A stretch of DNA of 64,000 nucleotides from Gigaspora rosea (taxonomy: Eukaryota > Glomeromycota > Glomeromycetes > Diversisporales > Gigasporaceae), in the NCBI GenBank assembly GCA_003550325.1, contig QKWP01000504.1, positions 57,003 to 121,002 of the forward strand, given 5' to 3'. A program made the position numbers and the translations under genes. The notes below the pieces were generated by a model that saw nothing but the letters and a program-made list of their open reading frames with translations, was not told where the DNA came from and searched no databases. Each line of letters starts with the position of its first letter. The first letter of the stretch is position 1. Below are positions 1-10,996 of the stretch, piece after piece.

Positions 1-394
1 TATCAAATCGAGAAAATTTATAAATAATTACAAATAATTACAATAATTACAATAATTAAAGAAAGACAAAACTTACTGATTAATTCATCATCAACAAATA
101 ATTAATAGTTATCAGACAGGCACTGCCTGGTAACTGGTTTATTTGGTCAAAGATTTAAGATCAGACTAAAAAATTGAATTCTGAAGGAATTCAACTTTAT
201 AGGCTAAATTTAAATCTTTTGACCAAATAATTAAGTTATAAAGCATCTGCATGACTAATAATGGATTTATCCAGTAACTTCCAACGATAGTCTGCCTAAT
301 AACAATTTTATTATTCGGCAACTATATAGTTTCTGCCAAATAAAAAATTTATTTGGTAGATGAATCATAGTAAGCTGCCAGATAATAATAGCTT
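1..394. other. AT-rich leader, no gene
   Basis: No coding region is visible. There is a short run of an AATTAC-type repeat near positions 29-57. A palindrome of about 90 bp at 142-232 has arms beginning GGTCAAAGATTTAAG and ending in the complement. A second short hairpin around 300-355 is built on TTTGGCAGAAA-like arms. This stretch may be the interior of the pogo-related element whose end lies at 395-483. Confidence 0.4.
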
Positions 395-483
395 AATAAA
401 AATTCTACAAAAATCTAATTGTTTATTAAAAAAATTTTATTAGTAGAAACTTTAACCTGGCTACAATACCCCATTTATCTTGT
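395..483. mobile_element. Terminal fragment of pogo-type transposon (second copy)
   Basis: Read on the minus strand, this stretch repeats the left end of the pogo-type element at 37683-40797: a terminal block (GGGGTATTGTAGCCAGG) followed by TTAAAGTTTCTACTA and then a T-run and TAGATTTTT. The outer edge is at about 483, so the element body runs leftward toward or beyond the window start. It is clearly diverged from the 37.7 kb copy (several substitutions, shortened G-run). It is a relic or non-autonomous derivative; no transposase is present in the window on this side. Confidence 0.65.
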
Positions 484-513
484 TAATTTTTTAGCTTTTA
501 TTTTATTTTGCAA

Positions 514-1633
514 TATTATGTAATCTAATGATCAGATTCAAAGATTTTGGTTTCATTTGATTTGTCTTAATAGATAGGATTTACCTGTACTAGATCTAGT
601 ACTTTGTACTAGATTTAGTATATAATTAAACTTAATTTTCTATTAATTTTTAAAATTAGCTATTTAATTAAATATTTTTTTATAATATTTTAACTTCTGG
701 GTTATTTGTTTTAGAAAACTTATAGCTTTACATAGCTTTTTAAATTTTATATATATTTTTTTAAATTTGCAATTGCTAGTTTAACCTAATTTTTAGTGCA
801 TTTACTAGTAGTTTTATAAAATATTTTTGATTATAAAAATTTTTTTAAATAAATTTATTTAAACTATTAAAAAAGTTATAAATATAAATTTGTTAATTTT
901 AATTACAAAATTTTATTAAGATTGAATTAATATATAAAAAGTAATCTAACTTTAAAATTTTAAAATTTTTACTAATAATACCTATATCCAAATTTATATA
1001 TAAAAACTAGATATAATTTTTTAAAATTTAAAGTAATATAACTTGAAATATACTATTTTGGTATTAAAGAAATTTTTGTAATTAGAATTAGATATTAAAT
1101 ATTTATAATTTTAATTAAAAATTTAAAAAATTTAATTAGTAATAATTTTTTAAACTCTAGTTAAACTCATTTGGCTTACTATATAAAGTAATAATTTGCC
1201 AAATTTTTAAAAAAAGATTATAATATAGGTAATAATTTTTACAATATAACTAATAATAATTTTTTTATAACAAGCCTTTATAATTTTTTATTTATTAAAA
1301 CTTTTAATTTGCAAAATATATTAATAAAATATAATCATAATTAATTTTACAAATGTATAAAATCTATTACATTGAAAATTACAAAAATACAATATATAAA
1401 AAAATTTTTTTATTAAAACTTTATTATTAATTTGAAAAAAAAATACTGCTAAACAATTTTTGAATACTTATTAGGTTTTTGTATATAAAAAAAATTAAGC
1501 TACTAATTTTTTTAAATTTTTAATGTATTTTTTAAAATGTATTAAATCTAGTACAAAGAGTAAATCTAATCCATTAATGTAATAAATCAAATGATATCAA
1601 AATATTCAATTCTAATCATTAGATTATATAATA
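514..1633. mobile_element. 1.1 kb non-coding inverted-repeat element
   Basis: The two ends are inverted copies over more than 100 bp. The left arm starts TATTATGTAATCTAATG and continues through a CATTTGATTT block and a TTTGTACTAGATTTA block. The right arm carries the complements in reverse order. The interior is almost entirely A and T, without an open frame. This is the form of a non-autonomous DNA transposon. I cannot assign a superfamily because no target duplication is clear. Confidence 0.6.
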
Positions 1634-2014
1634 ACAGCTGTAAAAGTTATCTGCACTATAATATCTGTATTATCTTATTTTTTAAAATTGGATATTGGAT
1701 TATTAATTCTGAAACTTTCAATATATAATAATAAATTATTTTATTTAGAGATTTGTGCAAATCTACAAAATATATATTTTAAAAATTTTAAAATTTTAAA
1801 TTTTATCGGATCTGCATAGGTCTCATTTCATCAAAAAATAAATATATTTATTCTAATTTTCTTTAATGATTCAGTATTCCAAAGAATTGCTAATCCAATT
1901 CTAATTAAAGAAATGAACTGGAATTAAAACATCAATTAAAATTTGTCTTACTTTAATTAGACTATAAGTAAAATTATATTTGCACGATTAAATTCTTATT
2001 GTGAACTTGCAAGT

Positions 2015-2193
2015 TATGTATTCAATTTCTTTAAGCAATTTTTGAATAGATTGAAATATGTATGAAGGGTCAAATCATTACGAACATGGGCTCCAGACAT
2101 CAGCATTGCTAATATAAGCTTTGCTTTATCACTCTTTTTCTTATTGAATAATGAATTTACTAGTTTACTTGATTCAAGTAATCTGATTTCCAT
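2015..2193 (-). pseudogene. Possible gene fragment, unknown
   Basis: On the minus strand an open stretch of about 57 codons runs to a TAA at 2015-2017. It contains a mixed-composition peptide with LLESSKLVNSLFNKKKSDKA and then MLMSGAHVRNDLTLHTYF. The codon composition is much less AT-monotonous than its surroundings, which is why I list it. There is no obvious start codon and flanking frames close quickly. I do not recognise the family. The rest of 1634-2927 shows nothing but AT-rich DNA. Confidence 0.25.
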
Positions 2194-2927
2194 CTTAAAT
2201 CTAGGAAAGAATTTTGATTAGACTTTACTCTTTACTTAATAGCATAGTAGAAATAGATCACATTAAATTATATAATTCCAAAACTTATTTCTATATATAA
2301 TACACAGAGTTCTATCTAGTTTTGATATTAGTTAAAATATTAAGTAGATTATGATAACTATTTACTAGTAATTTTTCTGAATTTTTTGAGCTTCTTAAAG
2401 TCTTTGAGCCTGTTTAGGCAAACAAAAAAGTCTGCAAACACTTTACTTGATGATGTACTTGATTGCATTGTTTTAATCCTTGTAAGACTAAAAGCTGTAA
2501 TATGTAAACAATACAAGGCTATTTGTTTAACTAGTAAGTTTAATTAGTAATAAAAACTGTATACTTAATATTTAATACTTTTACTATATTTGTATCATTG
2601 CCTGTTATATTAGTTGATACTATATTTAATAAATTCTAATTTTTTATAATCTGAAATAGTTTAGCACTAATAGCCTCATCTGAATATTGTTATATTAGCA
2701 TATTTTAGCATATTTTTAAATTTATTATATATATTTTATTAGAAAAAGCTTTGTGTAATATAAGAGTAGTATGAACTATAATAATTTATTTTACTAGTAG
2801 TATAGTATTATTTTTGAAAAACTTTGTATAACTACTAAGTGTAGTACAAATTTAAGTAGACCAATTAATTCCTTAGTATTAGCTTTATTAGTAGACTTTT
2901 TCATTTTGAACCAATAGTTAGTAAATA

Positions 2928-3085
2928 ACAAAAGTTCCTTTATTAGTTTTTTTATAGGTTCCTTTTTTAGTTTCTTTGTTGGTTCCTTTTGTAGTTCCTT
3001 TATGGGTTTCTTTTGTAGTTCTTTTATAGATTCCTTTATAGTTCCTTTAATAGTTCTTTTTGTAGTTCCTTTACTATTATTAGTT
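2928..3085. repeat. Minisatellite, TAGTTCCTTTATA-type unit
   Basis: About a dozen imperfect tandem copies of a 13-16 bp unit close to TAGTTCCTTTTATAGG follow one another on the plus strand. Units vary in T-run length and one or two bases. No reading frame uses it. Confidence 0.85.
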
Positions 3086-4654
3086 TTTTGTAATAGTTTT
3101 TTTTTTTATATACTAAAAAATATATAAAATACTGCTTTTTTTACCAAGGCAGAATAACAAGCCCTATACAAAATTTTCTTATCTTTTTTACTAAAATAAA
3201 TAAATCTTTATTCTCTACAAATTTTATACAATAAAGGCTTGTTTATAAAGTTTTCTTAGTAATAATCTTCTATTTTTCTTAAGTATTTCTATATCCATTT
3301 TTATTTTTTTGCCAATCTTCTTTATATTAAGTCAAGGAATATAGTTATTCTTTGGCCAAGGGTTACTATATTACTTTTTTGGTGATGATAACAGGACCTC
3401 AACTTCTTGTATATATTATGTTTTTATTCTCTTTTGTAAATTTTATTTATTTCTTTTTTTTTNAATTTTATTAAATCTTATTTTTTAATTATAAACTATT
3501 TTTCTTTAAAATAAAATATTATTTCTTTAATTCCAAAGCCTATTATTTATGAAAAAAAAAAAAACAAAAAAACTTTTAAAATAAAATATTCTTTATTAAA
3601 TTCTTACAACTTTATATTCAATTCTTAAACAAAAACAATTATAAAAATCTATTTAATTTTGAAAATCTCTTTTCAACAATGCTATAATTTTTTTAAAAAA
3701 ATTTTTTTTTGAATTAAATTTGAATAAAGACTCTGATTTTTGGATTTAATAATTTGAATTAATAAACATTTTATTTTTTTATTTTTTTATATATATTCTT
3801 TTATATTTATAGAACATTAGCTCTATTTATAGTCTCACTATTCATATTTGAATATAAAAGAATATTTTTTTTTACCTTTTTAATTTTATTTTATTTTATT
3901 TTTCACTTTTACTAAAATGCATCTATAGTGGATTACACCTATAGTGAATTGTACCTATTATAAAAAATTGATTCCAGATTTTAACAATTAATTTCAGTTT
4001 TACTATTAGCATAAAAAATTATAAAAACATGATAATTTTTTATATAAATTTTTTATACATATATGCATATGTACATACAACTTTTAATACTGTCATAAAA
4101 TATAACTGTATTTTAAAAATCTTTATATTAATAACAATTTGTACAATTTATAAGAATTTATTATTGACCACCAACATATAATTATAAGCATTTATAAATT
4201 TATTATCCACAAAAAAATAGAGATTGATACTACAAGGTAGTTAAGTCAATAATATTTTAAAACATATAAATAAGTATAGTGTAAAGAATAAATAATGCTT
4301 AAATGCAAGAACTTATGCTTTTTAGTAAAGATAAAGCTGGTATTCTAAGTAGTATTATACTTTAGAGTAAAAATCTAAGATTTGTTTTTACTTTTTTCAA
4401 AAATAATTTCTGTAGTACTATTGCATATTTGGCAAAAGCCTGAAAAAAGCTTTAACTTTTTTTTTTACCAAACTTGGAAAGAATGTTTTTTAAAGCTTTT
4501 TGTATATGAACTAGACTATTTATTCTCAATTCCACCTGTTATAGCCAAATTTGCATTTGTGTAGACAGGACCCTGAAATATCTATAATTAAACTAACATA
4601 TGCAATAGTAATTTCTTTTGGTATTGTATTTGTTGATATTTTTTTTTTTTAAAT
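3086..4654. other. AT-rich stretch, no gene seen
   Basis: Low-complexity A/T sequence with long T and A runs and one undetermined base (N) at 3463. A 60-codon plus-strand frame at 4382-4564 is F/L-rich, follows the local base composition and has no recognisable motif, so I do not call it a gene. Confidence 0.5.
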
Positions 4655-5165
4655 GTTAAGGTGAGACATTTGTTGATATTTGAATTATTACTTTTCCAAT
4701 ATTTTTATGTGATATAATAAATTGGTGTTGCTTAAGAATTTCTGGAACTGATGAAAAAAATTGATCTAAGAACTTTGACTATTTATAAAAATTTATTCTT
4801 TTTTTCCTTCAGCATCATAGACAGTTGCTGCCTGATTGTATTTCTAACTGTAGATTTTTGAACTATATTAATTAAATCTTCTAAATTATCTACTTCAGAG
4901 TTTCAAGGCTTGAGTTTAAAAAGACCAAAAAACCTATCTGATCCAAATTTTGTATGGTTTGCAACTATAAAACAGTAAGTTATCTTATTATAAAAACCAT
5001 TTATTATTTTTTATATTAAATATTTAATCATTGTATTATTCTTCTTTTGTCCAACACAATTATCAGCATGTATTACAACTCTTTTTCCTCTAAACTATAC
5101 AAAATAAAATAGTTATATGACTGCATTAGCACCTTTTCCAAAACTTTCACTTTCAGGAATAAGAT
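4655..5165 (-). pseudogene. Decayed TE protein with DNCVGQ...GHTKF core (DUF7869-like)
   Basis: On the minus strand the translation reads IPESESFGKGANAVI, a short gap with a stop, then KRVVIHADNCVGQKKNN, a single in-frame stop, ITYCFIVANHTKFGSDRFFG, then EVDNLEDLINIVQKSTVRN. After a frameshift it continues KWSKFLDQFFSSVPEILK. The order DNC-GQ-KNN, then a GHTK-like motif, then D-x-FG matches a family of large eukaryotic TE-associated proteins that I know as DUF7869; the D of DNC and of SDRFFG would be acidic core residues of a DDE-like fold. That assignment is from memory. At least two stops and one frameshift make it a pseudogene. It stands alone, with no identifiable transposon ends. Confidence 0.55.
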
Positions 5166-5364
5166 AATTTATTTGTAAATTTTAAACAAATTAACAAAAA
5201 TTTAAAAGAATTTAATTTATTGTTTGTAAAATAATAAAACTTTTAATCAATTTTTATAGAACACAACTTATATACAATTACTTGATTGTATAATTGCAAT
5301 GTGATTTTTTTAATTAAAGTCCAATATAAACAAATTATTGTACTACTATATTGTTGTTACCATT

Positions 5365-5448
5365 TATAATTGAGTATAAAAATTCTTATTAAATAAAGCC
5401 AATATTATAATTGGCTCTATTTAATAAAAATTTAAACTCAACTATACA
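5365..5448. repeat. Short palindrome
   Basis: An imperfect hairpin centred near 5408: the left arm ends TATTAAATAAAGCCAATAT and the right arm starts with its complement ATAATTGGCTCTATTTAATA. Probably a tiny foldback insertion; no target duplication is obvious. Confidence 0.6.
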
Positions 5449-5501
5449 AATACATATAATTAATATTTTGATATAATATTATGTAACAATGGTCAGACAA
5501 T

Positions 5502-5757
5502 AAATTATAAATATTGAAGGGCATCAATACAAACAAATTGTTTCTAAGTAAATTTTAGATTAAAATATCTTAACAACTATTAAACCAATTTTGATAATTT
5601 TTTTTATATCAATTCTATATAGTTACAGAATTAAAATAAATATTTTTTATCAAGATTGGTTTAATAGTTGTTAATATATTTTAATCTAAAGTTTAAAAAA
5701 AAATTATTAAAAATGATTTGTCTGGTTTTATTAACATCTTCAATATTATTATAATTT
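5502..5757. mobile_element. Palindromic MITE (~255 bp)
   Basis: Left arm (AAATTATAAATATTGAAG...AGATTAAAATAT...TTAAACCAATTTTGAT) and right arm are inverted copies, leaving a central loop of about 40 bp. The right arm ends CAATATTATTATAATTT. No open frame. Typical of a foldback MITE. Confidence 0.65.
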
Positions 5758-7043
5758 CAAAATAATACTATATTTTTAAAAATAACTTATAAATTTGTAC
5801 AATTATAAATTACACAACAATTAAAACTTAAAAAAACTCTTCCCATAGATCCCTACTACAAAAACTAGAACAAAAGAAAAAAATCTTCCTGTGACATTAT
5901 CCTGAAATTTTACTAAGTAACTTGATACTCAGCTCCTAAGTAAAGTTGTTCGGCACCCAAATATTGACCTAAAAGAGATGCATTTTTTTTTACAAAAAGG
6001 TTTAAATTTACCCAAATAAAAATGATTAACTCAAAAATAGACAACAAGTCAGTTTTTTCGCCATCCGGCAACAACGGTTCTAAGGACCACTCAATATTAG
6101 ATAACAAAAAACATTTTGTCACCTCAGTTTTAAGTAAAAACACAAAAAACTCCAAACCAAAACATCCCCTTGCACCAAAACTGCACTAGAAACTATGTTT
6201 TCAAGCAGCTCCTCCTCATTCATAAACTTCATACTATTTTCTCGCAAACAAACTCAGCCAAAAGAAACACTCCCTAACGCAAGGCCCACCATGCTAGAAA
6301 CAGAACCAGCTAAAGAGTTCATAGAAATTACTATCAATAACTGGTCCAAACTTACATTCTCTGTTCTCTTCTCTGTTTCTTCGCTACCAAAATACAAAGA
6401 CAAATTCATCTTCTATACCAATATTACCAAACAAGTAAAGATCCCAAATTTGGTTAAATTTCCATTTCATTGGCTATGCAAACAAGATAACACAGACAAA
6501 TCAGTTCTATTCGACCTCATAGCACAAGGAGACGGTTCTGTCAACATCATTGCAAAACTACCCCAAACATCCCAAAGCAGTGATCTTGCCACACTATTAC
6601 AACTATACGAAAATGCTATGAAACTATATGCAAAAGCAAAACGTACCAATGACCTCCCAGCAATCCCATATAGTGCAACTATTGACCCAGAAACTGATAT
6701 GAATCAGTGGAAAGCTACAAAGAAAACAAGCAAATTCAACTAAAAGGTGTTACACCTGATGACACAATCCTGCAAGCACCCCTTGCACAGGCATCACATT
6801 TTCTGGACTTTCTAGCTCTAGAAGATACACAGCTATCACCAACTGTAACTACCAATCAAACTGGGGTACAACGACCATTAACACCCACTAAACAAATTAC
6901 TTCACTCATTATTTCCAGTAGTAGTACCACTGTCGCTCAGCCACATCCAGCCATTACGGCAAAAAATGTTTGCAAGTCGTATCACCACAAACTGCTCTTC
7001 CTAATAAAGCATCTAAAACCACGCTTGAGAAAGCTCCTAGTAG

Positions 7044-8572
7044 TAATAATGCTGCCCAAAACTCTTTTGGCCCAAAAACCGAAACCGAAACTAATTTTAA
7101 ATATCCGAAACTAATTTTTGAAATACTGAAACTATATTAAAAACCCAAAACTATGTTAAAACCCTGAAACTAAAATAGTATTGTCTGAAACTATTTTGGC
7201 TCAACGCAGGGTAGAGTTAGTACTTGAATCCAGATTTATATTTATATCCAGATTAATCCGAACTTTAACTAAATCTGAATTCAGTTTTTTTTTTCTTTTT
7301 TTTTTTTAATTAATTTAAGAACCCGAATCAACCGATAAATTATAAACTGATTTCATATTTATTTTAATATTCATTTAATATACATTTAATTCATATTTAG
7401 TTTAATTTATATCATATTTATTTAATTTATTTTATATTTATTTATATAATGTACAGAGCCGCTTCTAATATATCGTCTTATTAACTTACCTTTCACTAAT
7501 ACTAACCCTAATCCCAACCTTACTAATTCTTATACTAATTTTGTGCTACCCTTAACCCTAATTCCTCACTACCCTTAATCCTAATCCCTCTAACTCTTAC
7601 ACCTCCCGCTACCTAACCCTAATCACTAGCTAAAACACTAATCTCGCACTACTATCGAACCACAACAACCTATATAGTACCAGATACTAATCCCGTGCCA
7701 CTATTGAACACTAGCAACCTATAGCACTAGACGTCCACAAACATGAGCAAGAATTACACGACATCAACAAACTATGCCACTGGCGAAAACATGACAACCA
7801 CAATCAAAGACACTAAAGAATGACTACAAGACTGCAGCAGCGATACGAACGAGACACCAAGAATAATGAAACGACACCAAACAGAACATTCACAAAAAAC
7901 TTTGCCAAAAAATGACGAACTTTGGAGGAAACAAACCTACAACAACGAAGACACAAGCAATTAGTAACCAGCAATAGCAACGTGAAAACAACAGCAGCGC
8001 TGACAAGATAAAACACCAACATATGACGACCCCAGGCAACAATACCAATATACAATGATCAGGTAAAACGAAGCAGCCAAGGCAAAACCACTGAAGGAAA
8101 AAAGGTACTAAAGTAATAGCTGCAAAAAAAAAATAGATCAGTACACAAGTATTGATAAAAAAAAAAAAAAGAGATGTAAAAAAGATACGTATGTAGATCT
8201 ATGATCTCATGTAACTGGATATAATTTATAATCTGGATATAATTTATAATCCGAATACAATTTATAATCTGGATATAACTTATAATCTGAATATAATTTA
8301 TAATCCAGATATAATTTATAATCCAGATATAATTTATAATCCGAATATAATTTATAATCTGGATTATATATTATATCCGGATCTTACTTATTTGCGCAGG
8401 TAATAAAAAATTTATTAGCAGGCTAGTTTCGGAGTTTCGGTATAGTTTTGAAGAATTGGTATAGTTTCGGGTCTTTAGGCAAGTTTCGGCCAAGAAGGTT
8501 ATGTCTGAAACTGGTAATACTAGTTTCAGTTACGGTTAATCCGAAACTATATAGTTTCGGGCAGTATCATTA
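7044..8572. mobile_element. 1.53 kb element with CCGAAACTA-repeat arms, 8-bp TSD
   Basis: The element is flanked by the direct repeat CCTAGTAG (7036-7043 and 8573-8580). Its ends are inverted: left TAATAATGCTGCCC and right GGGCAGTATCATTA. Just inside, both arms carry many copies of CCGAAACTA or its complement TAGTTTCGG. The interior holds a degenerate CTAACCC tract (about 7495-7630), a strongly C/A-rich block without frames (7630-8110) and an 18-bp tandem array (8217-8364). An 8-bp duplication with a TAA/TAG-type terminus points to the hAT superfamily. Removing the insert restores the frame of the interrupted ORF1. No transposase is encoded. Confidence 0.8.
8217..8364. repeat. 18-bp tandem array
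   Basis: About eight copies of the 18-bp unit GGATATAATTTATAATCT, with C/T and G/A variation in the GGAT/AATC parts, run head to tail. It lies inside the 7044-8572 element close to its right arm. Confidence 0.9.
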
Positions 8573-8689
8573 CCTAGTAGCAGTAGACCACTCTATAGCC
8601 AGATTACTAAGATACACCTAAATATACCCTACACAGATACCATAGATCACATGGAATAGGCAACCACTGTACAAAGCAAACTTGAAACA

Positions 8690-8787
8690 CCGGATGACGC
8701 ACCCATCGATTCTGAAGTCTGGTCATTTGATACTATTGCCGGATGACGCACCCATCGACCCTGAAGTCTGGTCATTTGATACTATCG
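8690..8787 (+). repeat. 49-bp tandem duplication in ORF1
   Basis: Two head-to-tail copies beginning CCGGATGACGCACCCATCGA occupy 8690-8738 and 8739-8787 and differ at only a few positions. The unit is not a multiple of three, so the duplication itself breaks the reading frame. Confidence 0.9.
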
Positions 8788-10526
8788 CAGAAGCATTAAC
8801 AACACCAGAAGGAATCTACAAGTTTACTAAATACAAACTGACAACAAGCCCTATACAATCTACACTCCCTGAGGCCATCCATCTTAAATTCGTCACTGGG
8901 ATACGATATTTTTCACTACCTTCACCAATAACCAAAGAACCTAACCAGAACACCAGAAGGAGTACATGAGCCTATATAACAATGCTCTTGAGACATACAA
9001 AGAGGAAAATGAAGTTACATTCACCAACTGAGAAACACGCACTATTATTTACTCAATGCTCAAAAAAATGCTAATTAGCCAATACCTCACTAGTACCAAC
9101 TTTGCCAAACTCACAATAAAAACTACCTACGAGCTAGTGCGATATGCACGAGACTTCTTGCAAATCAAAGACAAAGATGCTAAAGATCCCAAAATACTTA
9201 AAAAAGAAATTCCAAAAGCTATCAAAGAGAGATTACTCCCACTCTTTGAGCACCCAGACCAAATTTCTAAGGAAATAAAAGCAATCCTCCTCTTTGCACT
9301 CCCTATTAAACAATGATCGCATACCAAAGGAGTGGTCAACGGCTTAAGAAAAATCTTCAAATTCAGTGAACTCCCAGAAGCATACTAGTAGAATTTCATC
9401 CCTTTCCTTCATACTACAAAGAACTAACCCTAGTTTGCGCCAGTACTTCCTAATTAAGCATAGGGCAGCTTTACTACACATATCTGAATACAAGAGAAAA
9501 CTCGCTGACTACTATAAAATAGATGACCGGATCCCTGATACTTACTTTGACTTGTCATCTAAAAAAAGCCTCTCTCTTCCACCTATCAGGAACTCAACCC
9601 CAGAGTTAGAAGCTTCTTCCCATTCAACTCACTATCTTAGACATCCCACTCTCAGAAGTGGTTGCTATACTCAGAGAATACTATACATTTAAGCTTTTGC
9701 CCAATGACTATTTTAGTACAAAGCTTCCACTCCCTTCTGATACAAACAAAATCAAAACAGTTACCCAGTTTTCATTCCTAATCAGGAAGCTAGAAAATTC
9801 CTAAAACAAATAACACCTTATTATAAATTTAGACTCCCTTTGCCCAAATACATCATGCAGGCCAATCCTAGTAATAAGCTCATGCTTCCCAAAATAGACC
9901 AAATTATAGAAGAATTCAATATTCAATTCTGATCGAAATACCATAAGTCCTAGTAGAAGCCGTTAAAGAATTACGGAAATATTACTACTTCACTAAACTT
10001 TCAGAGGAGTGGATCCAAATCCCTACCAACCTCTCTGAAAAACTACTAGCAAACCCACCCCACCCCAAACACCCACCTCAGCTTCCTGAAAACTTACTCA
10101 ACTTGCAAACTATCCTCTTTGATCAAAATATCGAACTGTCACTCCCAATCACATCACAACATAATTTAGCTCCTACCATGAAAACCCTCTGGTTGCACTT
10201 TAAGATTAACTCCATTCCAGACTTTTTACTAGACTTACCCCCTTATTTACCCCTAAATGGAGCATATTCAAGACACTCACACGAATCAGGCCTGCCTCAC
10301 CTAGTACCGTACAGTCATTTGCAAGTACCTCACAGATATCGGAAAAACTCAAGGACCCAAACAATGATAACGATGACACAACTGAAACTATACCTCCCGG
10401 CCATTGGAAAACACAATACCAATGGACACAAACTAAACTAGCTAATGAGAAATACAAACAGGGCACAACAAACAAACTTTTTTACTCCTTCAATCAAACC
10501 TATTAACCAATCTAACCCTCTCACTC

Positions 10527-10996
10527 TCCATTTGCACACACAATGTCCGAGGCCTTAACCAAGATCTCAAAAAACAAGTCTGGGAGCAATATTGTCTTAA
10601 GAACAACCTTAACATTATTAGCCTTACAGAAACCAAACTGTCCAATAAATATTTAACCACTAAACCCCACAAAACTCCCCACTACATTTACTTTTGGTTC
10701 TGTACAGGGGTTTCAAAGCAGGAACTGCACTTATAATAAACAATGACCTTACTCCACATATCTACAATATTACTACATATCCAGGCTACGCAATTGCCAT
10801 CGACATCTTCTTTAAACATGATTTCAAATTCCGAATTATATCAACTTACCTTCCATGTGATAGCACTTCCATTAGGCTCGAAACACAAAACTGCATTATC
10901 TATTGGATACAGCAGGCCACATCATGCAATATACTCCCTATTGTTTTAGGAGACTTTAATGCTACTACTGACAAGATACATTCCAGCTCAATCACA
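10527..10996 (+). pseudogene. LINE endonuclease (EEP fold), truncated and frameshifted
   Basis: The first part reads SICTHNVRGLNQ, then NLNIISLTETKLSNKY; HNVRG and the Glu of LTETK are the conserved Asn and Glu of AP-endonuclease-like LINE nucleases. A frameshift between about 10694 and 10733 moves the reading to RGFKAGTALIINNDLTPH, followed by FRIISTYLPC and PIVLGDFNATTDK, where GDFNA is the signature Asp/Asn motif. The domain ends before the final SDH motif because the palindrome array starts at about 10997. In the family the nuclease nicks target DNA and a reverse transcriptase follows; here both the tail and the RT are absent. Confidence 0.8.

Larger units (their letters stand above)
6195..10480 (+). 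pseudogene. LINE ORF1-like chain, broken
   Basis: The best start is the ATG at 6195 (MFSSSSSSFINFILF). The frame runs to about 6710, then continues after a frameshift as ESYKENKQIQLKGVTPDD to about 6965, shifts again near an A-run, and reads TTLEKAPSS into the 7044-8572 insertion. After the insert the same frame resumes as SSRPLYSQITKIHLNIPY, so the insertion interrupted a continuous frame. Further pieces follow to about 10480, broken by a stop near 8655, a 49-bp tandem duplication at 8690-8787 and other shifts. I recognise no RNA-binding zinc knuckle. The ORF1 role is inferred from its position before the endonuclease. Confidence 0.55.
5835..10996 (+). mobile_element. LINE-type non-LTR retrotransposon, split and 3'-truncated
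   Basis: A C/A-enriched plus-strand block distinct from the AT-rich surroundings holds a long decayed ORF1-like chain followed by an endonuclease start, the order of a LINE. It is split by a 1529-bp insertion at 7044-8572 (8-bp target duplication) and stops inside the endonuclease, where the palindrome array begins at about 10997. No reverse transcriptase follows beyond the array, so the 3' two-thirds of ORF2 are missing. This is unusual because LINE copies are normally truncated at the 5' end. The endonuclease assignment is secure; the LINE call follows from it. Confidence 0.65.
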
